From Candidatus Saccharimonadota bacterium (GTDB taxonomy: Bacteria; Patescibacteriota; Saccharimonadia; Saccharimonadales; Saccharimonadaceae), in contig JAFWIU010000010.1 in assembly GCA_017514765.1 (NCBI GenBank), positions 1-64,000 on the forward strand: a stretch of 64,000 bases of DNA, written 5' to 3'. The translations under genes and the position numbers were made by a program. The notes beneath the pieces are model-generated. The model made no database searches, had not been told where the DNA came from, and was given only the letters and a program-made list of their open reading frames with translations. Position 1 is the stretch's first letter; each line of letters starts with the position of its first letter. Positions 16,700 through 25,607 of the stretch are shown here, piece after piece.

Positions 16700-16867
16700 A
16701 TTCGTATTAAAATCGCCTATCTTGATGTTTTTCGAGCTTCGCTCTATATGTAATAGCACTTCAGCTCGAGAAAACACCAATCTAGGCGATTTTATTTACG
16801 AATTTACTTTCTATAACACTTCACACAAAGAAACCACCAATCTGACGGATTTTAGTTATGAATTTAC
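16696..16867. repeat. long A/T-rich palindrome plus tandem degenerate half-copy
   Basis: Bases 16696-16742 and 16761-16807 are inverted copies of about 45 nt with few mismatches (GTAAATTCGTA, AAAATCGCCTA, TGTTTT and TCGAGCT blocks all match). The left arm begins in the stop codon of the preceding gene. Bases 16808-16867 are a degenerate direct repeat of the right arm (CACTTCA, ACCACCAATCT, GATTTTA, AATTTACT blocks). It may be a bidirectional transcription terminator before dnaX, but the arms are far longer than needed. The core is unrelated to the GC-rich family at 30-56 kb. Confidence 0.8.
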
Positions 16868-16891
16868 TGAGAAGTAGAGTATAATATTTCT

Positions 16892-18304
16892 ATGAAGAGT
16901 TTATACCGGAGATATCGACCAGTAAAGCTGAGCGAGGTAATTGGGCAGCCGCAGGTGACAGAACCTCTAGCAAGATCATTAGAACAGGGCAAGGTGAATC
17001 ACGCGTATATTTTTATTGGTCCGCGTGGTTGCGGTAAGACATCGGTGGCACGGATTTTGGCGCACGAGGTAAATGGCTTTAAGTACGAGATTGAAGATGA
17101 TTATGTAGACATCATTGAGATTGACGGTGCAAGTAACCGTGGGATTGATAATATTCGCGAGCTGAGAGAAAAGGTCGCAATTGCTCCGACTAGGGGAAAG
17201 TATAAAGTATACATCATCGATGAGGTGCATATGCTCACCAAAGAAGCTTTTAACGCTTTACTGAAGACGTTGGAGGAGCCGCCTGCACATGCGATTTTCA
17301 TCATGGCGACTACGGACGCCTATAAAGTGCCGGTAACTATTACCTCTCGAGCCCAGACCTACACTTTTAATCTGGTCAGCAGCGACGTAATGACTGAGCA
17401 TTTGAAACAAATTTGTGAAAAGGAGCAGATTAAAATATCTGATGACGCGCTTGCTATTATTGTGAAGCGGGGTGGCGGTTCCTTTAGAGATTCATTGTCG
17501 TTACTAGATCAGGTTTCATCCCTATCCGATGACGAGATTACGAAGGATTTAGTGATAAACGCCATGGGCTTGCCACAAGACGAGAAGATTGCTGAATTGT
17601 TATCCACTTACCTAACGAGTGATATTGTAAAAATTACAACAGTGCTAAAGGATTTATTAGCATCAGGGGTGAAGATTGAGACTGTAGTAGAGGAATTGAT
17701 TACAGCGATTATCGAGAAGCCAACACACGAATTACTACCATTACTTGCGAAACTACCAGAAGTAAAAGCTCCCTATGTAGAAGCAAAACTCTTGGTCGCA
17801 TTAACGGCTGGTATCCCCTTTTCCGGACCAGCAAGCCGACCATTGGCACCATCTAATGGGTCGCAGGTGGAGCCAAAACTTCAGAGCAAACCTGCCCAAT
17901 CTAGTAAGAATACTGCAGCAAAAGAGTTACCACACATCACGCGTACACAAGAGCAAATTGCAGATAGCGGTCCCAATAACCAGAGTTCTTGTTTTAGTTG
18001 GCAAACCTTCACACAGAGGGTACAAGAACTAAACGATGCGGTTTATTTGCAGTTGATGAAGGCGCAACACGAGTTGATCGGCGAGACTCTACATATCTAT
18101 CCGCGTAAGCGCATTGTCAAGACGATTCTGTCACGCGACAATAACAAACCGATTTTGATTGAGGCTGCGGGGAGAAATGTAAAAATCACAATACACGATG
18201 AAAACGAAACCCCGAGTAATGCCACAAAGGATGAGACGTTGAGCAAATTGTCTGCTATAATGGGAGGTGAGGTAGAAAATGATGGAGGAGGTAGCCCGTT
18301 CTAA
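16892..18304 (+). CDS. dnaX: DNA polymerase III subunit gamma/tau, zinc-motif lacking
   Basis: Clamp-loader ATPase. Walker A GPRGCGKTS (residues about 44-52), IIDEVHMLTKEAFNALLKTL (Walker B) and the SRC-like motif TSRAQTY are present. The usual Cys4 zinc insert after Walker A is absent: the segment AHEVNGFKYEIEDDYVDIIE contains no Cys. The protein is 470 aa, with a Pro/Ser linker near 310-360 and a short C-terminal domain that may stand for tau domain V. TATAAT (16880-16885) ends 6 nt before ATG 16892. The 3' end overlaps dnaB by 26 nt, which means translational coupling of two replisome genes. Confidence 0.92.
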   Translation: MKSLYRRYRPVKLSEVIGQPQVTEPLARSLEQGKVNHAYIFIGPRGCGKTSVARILAHEVNGFKYEIEDDYVDIIEIDGASNRGIDNIRELREKVAIAPTRGKYKVYIIDEVHMLTKEAFNALLKTLEEPPAHAIFIMATTDAYKVPVTITSRAQTYTFNLVSSDVMTEHLKQICEKEQIKISDDALAIIVKRGGGSFRDSLSLLDQVSSLSDDEITKDLVINAMGLPQDEKIAELLSTYLTSDIVKITTVLKDLLASGVKIETVVEELITAIIEKPTHELLPLLAKLPEVKAPYVEAKLLVALTAGIPFSGPASRPLAPSNGSQVEPKLQSKPAQSSKNTAAKELPHITRTQEQIADSGPNNQSSCFSWQTFTQRVQELNDAVYLQLMKAQHELIGETLHIYPRKRIVKTILSRDNNKPILIEAAGRNVKITIHDENETPSNATKDETLSKLSAIMGGEVENDGGGSPF

Positions 18305-19646
18305 AAGCGATGGTGGTCGCGTTCCACCACAAGACATCGTGGCCGAGAAGTCAGTACTTGGTGCTGTAATGATTCAGGATGATGTTTTGCCTGAGATTTT
18401 GACGATATTAAAGCCACGGGATTTCTATGAGAAACGTCATGAGATTATTTTTAGTGCTATGCAGAATCTTTATGACCAACATAAGCCGATTGATCTTTTG
18501 ACTTTAACATCCGAGCTAAAAGCCTCAAAGGTTTTGAAGGATATAGGCGGAGCGGCTTATCTTACGGAGCTTTCTAATTTCGTGCCAGCGGCCTCACATG
18601 CTAGAGCTTATGCCGAAATCGTAGAAAAGGCCTCAGTAAGACGACGGCTCATCAAGGCGGGTACTGAAATTGCAAATAAGGCTTTCGAGGAAAATGCCGA
18701 TGTGGACAATTTGATTGGTGCGGCAGAACGAGATTTGTTTGAAGTGTCAGACAAAATTGTAAAAAGCGACTACGTGGCGATGAACGATTTGCTGGCTGAT
18801 GCGTTTGACAGAATTGAAGAGCTACATAAGAACAAGGGGGCGTTACGCGGATTAAAGACGGGTTTTCGGGATTTGGACAAGAAGACGGCTGGGCTGCAAA
18901 AGGGTGACTTGGTGATTATTGGTGCGCGTCCGGCAATGGGTAAGACGACATTTGCGCAAAACCTGACTTATAATATCGCTAGTATCAATCAGAAGGGCGT
19001 GTTGTTTTTCTCAATGGAGATGGCGGCAGGTGAAATTATCGATAGGATGATATCTGATGTGTCCGGAGTGGATAACTGGAAAATGCGGACCGGAAATTTG
19101 TCGGACGAGGAGTTTCAAAAGATTGGTGATGCGATGGCCGAGATGGATGAATTGCCTATTTACATTGATGATTCGAGCTCAATGACGATTGTCGAATTAC
19201 GCAATAAAGCTAGGCGCGCCATGCATGACCATGATATTGGGATTGTGATTGTGGATTATTTGCAGTTGATTCAGGGTACTGACCGCTATAAAGGCCAGCG
19301 TGTGCAGGAGGTAACGGAAATTTCACGTGGTCTGAAGATTCTGGCTCGTGAATTAGAGATACCAGTAGTGGCGTTGGCACAGCTTTCTCGTAATGTGACT
19401 GGGCGCGATGATCCGAGGCCAGTACTGTCGGATTTGCGTGAATCAGGTTCTATCGAGCAGGATGCCGACTTAGTGATGTTTTTGCACCGTCCAGATTACT
19501 ATCGCCAGAATGATGACAACTACGAAGAGACCCATATTACCGAGCTACTAATCGCTAAGCATCGTCATGGTGCGGTGGGGAAAATCGAGCTTTACTTCCA
19601 TCCGGAACTTTTGCGCTTTATGTCTATCGATACCACACATGAGTAG
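18279..19646 (+). CDS. dnaB: replicative DNA helicase DnaB
   Basis: Hexameric 5'-3' helicase at the fork. The N-terminal domain begins PPQDIVAEKSVLGAVM (residues about 13-28). The RecA-like domain has Walker A GARPAMGKTTFA (about residues 216-227), Walker B IVIVDYLQLI and DnaB motif 4 SDLRESGSIEQDADLV. The 455-aa length is normal and no intein is present. ATG 18279 lies inside dnaX, preceded by the in-gene Shine-Dalgarno GGAGGTGAGG. The next gene has its own promoter. Confidence 0.95.
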   Translation: MMEEVARSKSDGGRVPPQDIVAEKSVLGAVMIQDDVLPEILTILKPRDFYEKRHEIIFSAMQNLYDQHKPIDLLTLTSELKASKVLKDIGGAAYLTELSNFVPAASHARAYAEIVEKASVRRRLIKAGTEIANKAFEENADVDNLIGAAERDLFEVSDKIVKSDYVAMNDLLADAFDRIEELHKNKGALRGLKTGFRDLDKKTAGLQKGDLVIIGARPAMGKTTFAQNLTYNIASINQKGVLFFSMEMAAGEIIDRMISDVSGVDNWKMRTGNLSDEEFQKIGDAMAEMDELPIYIDDSSSMTIVELRNKARRAMHDHDIGIVIVDYLQLIQGTDRYKGQRVQEVTEISRGLKILARELEIPVVALAQLSRNVTGRDDPRPVLSDLRESGSIEQDADLVMFLHRPDYYRQNDDNYEETHITELLIAKHRHGAVGKIELYFHPELLRFMSIDTTHE

Positions 19647-19712
19647 AATACCGAATACACTATTTAATACATGGTAGTCGACGGTTTTTGTGTAATGTGA
19701 TATAATACTTAT

Positions 19713-21152
19713 GTGAAGAAAATAATCATTTCTAGACTTTTTTTATACAGGTACCGGTTTATAATTGGTTATATTGTGCTCGGGTTGGCTTTTATCGCGC
19801 TATTGTTTTCCTTGCCGGGTTTTGCGCAAACTGGTTTATCGGAAGACGAAATGCGATCTGCAACTAGCTCGTATTATCTTGGTAAAAGTGGAATTCTAAA
19901 TGGTGATTTGGTAGACTTACCGTATCGGGTACTGCAAAAGTTCTCGATTATGATATTTGGGCTATCGGCTTATTCGGTCAAGTTGCCAAGTATCTTAGCT
20001 GGATTAGTATTGGGATTAATGTTGATACTATTACTCAACCGTTGGTTCAAGAGCAATGTGTCACTTCTGGCGTCTTGCTTAATTGTGCTGTCGACTCCGT
20101 TTCTATTCTTGGCTGGGTCGGGTACACCACTAATTATGATTGTGTTTTGGCCGACGATATTACTCTGGCTTGGCTCAAAGATACAGGGTGAAAAACGACC
20201 GAAGCCACTGTATAGTTTTGTGTTTGCAATCATGATGTTGCTTTCCATCCTAACACCTTACATGATTTACTTTGCGATTTTCTGTGTGTTCTTCGTCACA
20301 ATTCAGCCACATCTACGATTCATCGTAAAGGATTTGCCGAAGTTGCCTTTGATTCTGGTCGGCCTAATAATCGTTGCTGGATTTGCTGTGCTGGGTATTA
20401 GTATCTATCGTCATCCTGACACGATTTTACAGTTGCTAGCAGCGGAAGGGTTTGAGATGGGGAATTTCTTCCCAAATATCATCAAAGGGTTCGCACCGGT
20501 CTTTGCTTGGCATGGTACGATGGAGGGTGTATTCTTGGCACCACTACTTAGTCTGCCAAGTTTTGCATTGGGATTAATTGGCCTATTCTCAACCACTAAG
20601 GGGTTCTTTGCTTCGCGCAATTCAATTGCTTCGATGCTATTATTATTCTGTGTGATCATCACAGGCTTTAACCCGAGTGCGGTAGTATTCATTATATTGC
20701 CGTTTTCGATTCTAATGGCGCACGGTTTAAAGTATTTGCTAGAAAAATGGTATGGTTTGTTCCCAGAGAATCCCTATGCACGTATTTCGGCTCTGTTGCC
20801 ATTAACAGTACTGTTTGGCATCATGATTGTGCCAGGCCTACTACAATATATATATGGCTATCGGTATAATCCAAATGTAGCGGACGCTTTCTCGAACAAT
20901 ATTTCAATCATTCGGCGTAATCTAACTAATCAGACCCTCTTAGTGCAGAAGAATTATGATTTCTACAAAATGTTGGAAGATTCTACTGAACTAAAGATCG
21001 TAAATGAGTTTGACGGAAAATCCGATGTTGCCGTAATGGGTAATATGAATGTGTCGCATGAAAATCTTGAGTTATCACGTATTATCACTTCACCAAGAAG
21101 AGATAATTCTGATATAATATATCTATACACCTATACAGAGAAAGGAGAATGA
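19713..21152 (+). CDS. GT-C-like polytopic membrane protein, 479 aa
   Basis: About eleven membrane helices. The first extracytoplasmic loop has an acidic pair (LSEDEMRSATSSYY, residues about 43-56) and the following helix ends SAYSVKLPSILAGLVLG, which recalls the RLPS motif of PMT_2/ArnT-type lipid-linked sugar transferases. A soluble tail of about 90 residues follows the last helix. It may glycosylate lipids or surface proteins; the donor and acceptor are unknown. The start is GTG 19713: TATAAT (19701-19706, in TGTGATATAAT context) ends exactly 6 nt before it, whereas the ATG at 19711 is followed at once by a stop. ybaB follows 1 nt after the stop. Confidence 0.65.
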   Translation: MKKIIISRLFLYRYRFIIGYIVLGLAFIALLFSLPGFAQTGLSEDEMRSATSSYYLGKSGILNGDLVDLPYRVLQKFSIMIFGLSAYSVKLPSILAGLVLGLMLILLLNRWFKSNVSLLASCLIVLSTPFLFLAGSGTPLIMIVFWPTILLWLGSKIQGEKRPKPLYSFVFAIMMLLSILTPYMIYFAIFCVFFVTIQPHLRFIVKDLPKLPLILVGLIIVAGFAVLGISIYRHPDTILQLLAAEGFEMGNFFPNIIKGFAPVFAWHGTMEGVFLAPLLSLPSFALGLIGLFSTTKGFFASRNSIASMLLLFCVIITGFNPSAVVFIILPFSILMAHGLKYLLEKWYGLFPENPYARISALLPLTVLFGIMIVPGLLQYIYGYRYNPNVADAFSNNISIIRRNLTNQTLLVQKNYDFYKMLEDSTELKIVNEFDGKSDVAVMGNMNVSHENLELSRIITSPRRDNSDIIYLYTYTEKGE

Positions 21153-21153
21153 T

Positions 21154-21456
21154 ATGGGTCAAAAGATGGATCAAATGAAGTTGTTAAACCAACTACGTAA
21201 AGCCCAGAAAGAATTAAAAAATGAAATCGTTGAGGTAGAAGCTGGCGATGGTGCTGTGATAGTACAGATTAATGGCGAGTTGAAAGTGAAGAAGGTGAAG
21301 ATCGACCCAGAAAAGGTTGATTTAAATGACATCCACGAGCTCGAACGTTGGATTGAGAACTGTATGCGAGATGGTTTCGCTAAGGCACAAGAGATTGCAA
21401 CAGACAAAATGAAGCCTCTCATGGGTGGACTTGGTAATCTCGGCCTCGGGATGTAA
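21154..21456 (+). CDS. ybaB: YbaB/EbfC nucleoid-associated protein
   Basis: Small DNA-binding protein that dimerises into a tweezer shape. The 100-aa sequence has the family pattern: coiled N-terminal helix (MDQMKLLNQLRKAQKELKNE), central beta hairpin with GDGAVIVQINGELKVKKVKI and a C-terminal helix ending MGGLGNLGLGM. AAGGAG 6 nt upstream sets the start. The order dnaX, ybaB, recR is conserved in bacteria; here dnaB and a membrane protein are interposed. Confidence 0.93.
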   Translation: MGQKMDQMKLLNQLRKAQKELKNEIVEVEAGDGAVIVQINGELKVKKVKIDPEKVDLNDIHELERWIENCMRDGFAKAQEIATDKMKPLMGGLGNLGLGM

Positions 21457-21457
21457 A

Positions 21458-22063
21458 ATGCTACCCCAAGCCCTCACAAATGCGATCGAAGCTCTTTCGA
21501 TGCTTCCTGGTGTTGGCCCGCGTACGGCGGAGCGATATGCTTATTATCTGTTTCGTTCCAATGATAAGATCTCGGACAATATCGCAGAGGCTTTGTCGGA
21601 ACTGCATTCTGGTGTAAAATCTTGCCCGGTAACCTTTGCGCTGATTGATGCAAATGAAGAGGTTTCGTCGTTTTATGATGACCCCGAGCGCGATAAGACC
21701 ACCGTCCTAGTGGTAGAAGAACCGTTAGATATTTATGCAATCGAACAGACTAAGTCGTATAAAGGCACCTATCATGTACTGGGCGGTGCCATTTCGCCAA
21801 TAGATGGCATTACACCGGAGCAGCTGCATATTGGCGAGCTGATTAAGCGCGTGAACGATGATAATGTAAAGGAAGTGATTATTGCAACTAATCCGTCGGT
21901 AGAAGGGGAATCGACGGCTTTGCTACTCGAGAAGCTATTGCATGAGCAAAATCCTAATTTGAAATTAACCAGACTCGCACGCGGACTGCCGCTCGGTGTT
22001 GATCTATCATATGCTGACCAAATTACGCTAAGTGCGGCTTTAGAGCATCGGACTAATTTATAA
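21458..22063 (+). CDS. recR: recombination mediator RecR, zinc finger degraded
   Basis: RecR with RecO loads RecA in gap repair. HhH (SMLPGVGPRTAERYAYYL, residues about 15-32) and Toprim (VVEEPLDIYAIEQT and HVLGGAISPIDGI) domains are clear. The Cys4 zinc module between them has only one Cys (VKSCPVTFALI), the other three being replaced (SSFYDDPERD). Length 201 aa is normal. ATG 21458 is 1 nt past the ybaB stop; the frame is open farther upstream but inside ybaB. This parallels the zinc loss in DnaX. Confidence 0.92.
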   Translation: MLPQALTNAIEALSMLPGVGPRTAERYAYYLFRSNDKISDNIAEALSELHSGVKSCPVTFALIDANEEVSSFYDDPERDKTTVLVVEEPLDIYAIEQTKSYKGTYHVLGGAISPIDGITPEQLHIGELIKRVNDDNVKEVIIATNPSVEGESTALLLEKLLHEQNPNLKLTRLARGLPLGVDLSYADQITLSAALEHRTNL

Positions 22064-22078
22064 TACTGGGAGTATGCT

Positions 22079-23812
22079 TTATAACTTTTCCAATGCTTTG
22101 AAGTCGACCTTGGCGAGTTTGGTCTTTGGAAGCTCGGGGAGGAAGCGAATCTCGCGAGGGATTTCGTACTTGGCAAGGTGCTTCTTATAGATACTGGTGA
22201 GTTCTTTCTTAATGGCGCGCTCGGAAGCGTCTTTCTCGGGTACGACGAAGACGACGACTTTTTCGCCACGTAGTTTATCCTCTCGGCCTACGGCGGCGCA
22301 AGCGTTAACCTTGTTGCATTTCATAGTGACGTCTTCGATGTTGGCTGGATAGATATTGTAACCATTGCTAATAATCATGCGCTTGAGACGTGAACGGAAG
22401 TGAACTAAACCTTGATCGTCTACATAGCCGATGTCGCCAGTACGAAGGTATTTCTTGCCGCTAACTGTAATGAAAGCTTCGGCGGTTTCTTTGGGTTTGT
22501 CGAGGTAGCCTTTCATAACTGAGAGACCGCGCACCAGTATTTCACCATCTTCACCGAGTTTGGCGGGTTTCTTGGTTTTAAGATTCATGATTACGACCTC
22601 GTTGTCTGGGAGCGGGAAACCAATACCATCAGGATCTTCGGCTACGCTCATAGGCGAGAAGATGAAACCGCCTGAAGCTTCGGTAAGCCCATAACCGTTC
22701 TCGATGAGGGCTTTAGAGCCGTGCGCTCGTAGGAATTCGTTGATTCTTTCCTTGTTAGCCATGCTGATCATATCACCGCCAGAGACGACAAATTTGACTT
22801 TCTTAAGCTCGTCCTTTTTGAATTTTAGCTTGGTGAGATAATCGAAAACTGTGGGCACGCCGACAAGCACATTTACCTTGTACTTGGTGATGTAGCTTTT
22901 GAATTTCTTGGGGTTAAACTGAGGAATAAGGAATGAGCGGGCGCCGTTGAATAGTGGCATATGAATACAGCAGCCTAGCCCAAAAGCGTGGAAATTGGGC
23001 AGAAATGCCATAAAAGAGAACTCAGATTTGAATAATTCTGGGACGAGATACTTGGCGCCGAGAGCTTGAGCATTGAAATTGAGGTTCGAAAGAACTATAC
23101 CCTTAGGTTTACCAGTGGTGCCACCGGAATACATGATAACCGCGTCATCTTTAGCATTGACTCGAGCGTGAGGATTGCCGATGAATTTGTTGGCTTTGAG
23201 CAGGAACTTATCCCACGTAATCACGTTTTGCGACTTCTTGATGTGGTTCTTGCGACCTTTGGTGAGCTTATAAATAACTCTGACGACGTCCGCCATAGAA
23301 CGAGTCGGCGAAACCACAATGACATATTCAAGCTCGGTGTTTTTGACAATCGCTTCTACTTTAGGGTATGAGATGTCGATACAGAGAATAATGCTGGAAT
23401 GGGACTGGTTGACATAGTCTTCGATTTCTTTCTCGCTAGATAGGGGGTGAACCATGTTGGCAACCGCGCCAATCTCATTGATGGCATAGAACATATAAAT
23501 CGCTTCGGGGGTGTTAGGCATACAAACCGTGATGCGATCACCTTTTTCGGCACCGAGTGCTTTCAAAGCGGCGGCAACTTTATTAATCTTCTTGATGAGT
23601 TCCTTATAGGTAATCTCGGTATCGAAATACTGCAGTGCGGTATTATGCGGCCACTTGCAGGATGATTCGTAGACCACATCGTAAAGCCCGCCCTCGGGGT
23701 ATTCGATGTCCTTGGGCATCTTATCGATGTAATTATATTTAGCGCGCTCGAGCTTCATGTCGATTTTACGCAAGGTGTTCTTGATTTTCTTATATACAAA
23801 TTCTAATGGCAT
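22079..23812 (-). CDS. AMP-forming acyl-CoA synthetase (long-chain fatty acid-CoA ligase-like)
   Basis: Activates a carboxylate, probably a fatty acid, via acyl-AMP to acyl-CoA. A 577-aa ANL-family enzyme: P-loop YSGGTTGKPKG (about residues 210-220 from this start), A5 motif NGYGLTEASG, A7 YLRTGDIGYVD, A8 RLKRMIISNGYNIYP, and the C-terminal Lys block PKTKLAKVDFK. The frame is open to 23833, but ATG 23812 is preferred because TAAAAT ends 7 nt before it. It is divergent to cdsA with 38 bp between. With the acyltransferase-like protein (4.6 kb) and cdsA/pgsA it suggests activation of scavenged fatty acids for phospholipids. Confidence 0.85.
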   Translation of the reverse strand: MPLEFVYKKIKNTLRKIDMKLERAKYNYIDKMPKDIEYPEGGLYDVVYESSCKWPHNTALQYFDTEITYKELIKKINKVAAALKALGAEKGDRITVCMPNTPEAIYMFYAINEIGAVANMVHPLSSEKEIEDYVNQSHSSIILCIDISYPKVEAIVKNTELEYVIVVSPTRSMADVVRVIYKLTKGRKNHIKKSQNVITWDKFLLKANKFIGNPHARVNAKDDAVIMYSGGTTGKPKGIVLSNLNFNAQALGAKYLVPELFKSEFSFMAFLPNFHAFGLGCCIHMPLFNGARSFLIPQFNPKKFKSYITKYKVNVLVGVPTVFDYLTKLKFKKDELKKVKFVVSGGDMISMANKERINEFLRAHGSKALIENGYGLTEASGGFIFSPMSVAEDPDGIGFPLPDNEVVIMNLKTKKPAKLGEDGEILVRGLSVMKGYLDKPKETAEAFITVSGKKYLRTGDIGYVDDQGLVHFRSRLKRMIISNGYNIYPANIEDVTMKCNKVNACAAVGREDKLRGEKVVVFVVPEKDASERAIKKELTSIYKKHLAKYEIPREIRFLPELPKTKLAKVDFKALEKL

Positions 23813-23850
23813 ATAATATATTTTATCATACATTGTGATATAATCTAGTT
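23813..23850. promoter_or_regulatory. divergent leaderless promoters, acyl-CoA ligase / cdsA
   Basis: The 38-bp gap contains TATAAT (23839-23844, plus strand, within TGTGATATAAT) ending 6 nt before ATG 23851, and a minus-strand TAAAAT ending 7 nt before ATG 23812. No -35 boxes are evident. Confidence 0.65.
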
Positions 23851-24534
23851 ATGGACAAAAACTTTAAGGTTAGGGTAACTGTCGGCGTAATGATTTTTAT
23901 CGTGGCCTTGGCGGGGTTGTATACGTTCGATAGTATCCCGTTCAAAATCTTATTTGGCTTATTTGCCTTGATGTCAGCGGTAGAGTTATTAAGCTTCTTC
24001 AAGCGAAAGAACTCTGCTTTCAATGTATTATTGGCGGTATTAGAGATAGCTTTCCTGATATTTGGTACTGTTTTTGTTTGCCGGATTAATGTTGATCATT
24101 TTTGGTATATCATACTGGGAGTTCCGGGATATGACATTTTCGCTTATCTTTCTGGCAAGTTATTCGGTGGGAAAGTGTTTAAGAAATCACGACCTTTCCC
24201 GTACGTTTCTAAGAATAAAACTTGGGAGGGAACTATACTTGGGCTGACTATGGCGATTGGGATGGTGGCGATCAAAATGGCTTGCGGGGGTGACTTCGCG
24301 ACGGATTGGATGTACCTCCTGTGTGGTCCTTTGGCGCTGATGGGTGATTTATACGAAAGCTACTTGAAACGTAAGTTTAACGTGAAGGATTCAAATGAGA
24401 TTTTGATTAAGAATAAATTCTTCTCTATACTAGAAGCTTGCGTGGGCGGGTCAGAAGGACATGGGGGATTCCTAGATCGAATTGATTCGACGGCGTTTGC
24501 GTGCACGGTGTTGTTGGTTATTTCGCTATTATAA
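23851..24534 (+). CDS. cdsA: phosphatidate cytidylyltransferase
   Basis: Makes CDP-diacylglycerol from phosphatidic acid and CTP. About six to seven helices; the C-terminal signature is GSEGHGGFLDRIDS (residues about 202-215), matching the family pattern xPGHGGxxDRxDS with Glu for Pro. Upstream DSNEILIKNKFF corresponds to the usual IKDxS region but is altered. At 227 aa it is short for the family. Convergent with pgsA, whose product uses CDP-diacylglycerol. Confidence 0.85.
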   Translation: MDKNFKVRVTVGVMIFIVALAGLYTFDSIPFKILFGLFALMSAVELLSFFKRKNSAFNVLLAVLEIAFLIFGTVFVCRINVDHFWYIILGVPGYDIFAYLSGKLFGGKVFKKSRPFPYVSKNKTWEGTILGLTMAIGMVAIKMACGGDFATDWMYLLCGPLALMGDLYESYLKRKFNVKDSNEILIKNKFFSILEACVGGSEGHGGFLDRIDSTAFACTVLLVISLL

Positions 24535-24563
24535 CCTGAACAGGCGTGACACTAAAATTGAAG

Positions 24564-25142
24564 TTATTTCGTGGAGATTTGGCGCCAGCCTTGGATAAGG
24601 TAGTCGGTGCCAGATAATACAGTCAAGAACAGAGCAAGGTAGAGGGCAATATTGCCCAGAACGCCAATAATGTCATTTTGCAGAACTTGGTTAGCCAGAA
24701 TAGTAATGAGGGCGGTCATTTGGATGGTGGTTTTGAGTTTACCTAGAAAAGAGGCGGCAAGTGTGACGCCGCTACGCGCGAGCACCATGCGCATACCATC
24801 GACGGCGAAATCGCGCACGAGAATAATCGCAAAGAGCCAAAGTGGTACGATACTCAGGTAAGTGAGGACTAGAAAGGCGAGATTGACTAGCATTTTGTCG
24901 GCGAGAGGATCGAGAAAAGCACCGAGATCAGTGACGCGCTTACTCTTGCGAGCCCAAATACCGTCGATTTTATCAGTAATAGCTGCAATAATAAATATCA
25001 CAAGGGCTACGATTTGAGCCCAGAGATCGGGGACTAATGCGAAAACCATAAACACGACTGAAAAAATCATCCTGAGAATAGTAAGACAGGTAGGGCCATT
25101 CAGAGATGCGAAGCTAGCCGATTCTTGATGCTTGGTACTCAT
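24564..25142 (-). CDS. pgsA: CDP-diacylglycerol-glycerol-3-phosphate phosphatidyltransferase
   Basis: Forms phosphatidylglycerol phosphate. The CDP-alcohol phosphatidyltransferase signature DGIWARKSKRVTDLGAFLDP continues to LADK, giving the full DGxxARx8GxxxDxxxD pattern. Six helices, 192 aa. The frame extends to 25217, but ATG 25142 follows AAGGGA and overlaps the stop of the upstream HAD gene by 4 nt (ATGA-type coupling), so the longer version is unlikely. Confidence 0.9.
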   Translation of the reverse strand: MSTKHQESASFASLNGPTCLTILRMIFSVVFMVFALVPDLWAQIVALVIFIIAAITDKIDGIWARKSKRVTDLGAFLDPLADKMLVNLAFLVLTYLSIVPLWLFAIILVRDFAVDGMRMVLARSGVTLAASFLGKLKTTIQMTALITILANQVLQNDIIGVLGNIALYLALFLTVLSGTDYLIQGWRQISTK

Positions 25143-25570
25143 ACTATGTCCCTTCGGTGTTCGACTTTCCAGGAGCGGATTTTGGCAAATTTGGCAGCGA
25201 GTACGTCCGTAGACCATTTGTCACCGAGCATGACAGTGTGTTTCGGAGCAATTTTATACTCGGTCATGGCTTCGGTGAGCTTGACACTCATGGGTTTTTT
25301 CGCCCACCAGACACAGGGAACGTTGATTGGCTCGCAGAACTTTTGCATCATTTTCTTGCGACCGTTATTACTGATAATCACGACTTTGACGCCGGCTCGA
25401 TGGCAATCCTCAATCCAATCCTGCAATTCATCGGCGGGTTCTTTTTCCGAGTGAAGGCGAAGAGTATTGTCCAAGTCGCACAAAAGTAACTTGACGTCTT
25501 CTTTTTTTAGTAAATCTGGGGTGACGTCTTCGAAACGTTCGAATTTCTTATCCGCACGAAAAATACTCAT
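25139..25570 (-). CDS. HAD-IIIA phosphatase, YqeG/Gep4-like; likely PGP phosphatase
   Basis: 143 aa with HAD motif I LCDLDNTLRL (nucleophile Asp and acid/base Asp), motif II VIISNNG, and motif IV GDKWSTDVLAAK. YqeG/Gep4-type HAD enzymes dephosphorylate phosphatidylglycerol phosphate in other systems. Translational overlap with pgsA (4 nt) supports the same step here: PgsA makes the substrate, this enzyme yields phosphatidylglycerol. TAAAAT (plus-strand 25577-25582) ends exactly 6 nt before ATG 25570. Confidence 0.78.
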   Translation of the reverse strand: MSIFRADKKFERFEDVTPDLLKKEDVKLLLCDLDNTLRLHSEKEPADELQDWIEDCHRAGVKVVIISNNGRKKMMQKFCEPINVPCVWWAKKPMSVKLTEAMTEYKIAPKHTVMLGDKWSTDVLAAKFAKIRSWKVEHRRDIV

Positions 25571-25607
25571 GTATCTATTTTATCATAAAAAATGATATAA
25601 TAATTAT
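25571..25607. promoter_or_regulatory. divergent leaderless promoters, both with exact 6-nt spacing
   Basis: In 37 bp, the minus-strand TAAAAT (25577-25582) and plus-strand TGA-TATAAT (25596-25601) each end 6 nt before a start codon (25570 and 25608). Confidence 0.7.

Noticed and set aside
22064-22078. Terminator between recR and the convergent acyl-CoA ligase gene
   Set aside because: Only a small imperfect ATACT/AGTAT pairing without a T tract; too weak.
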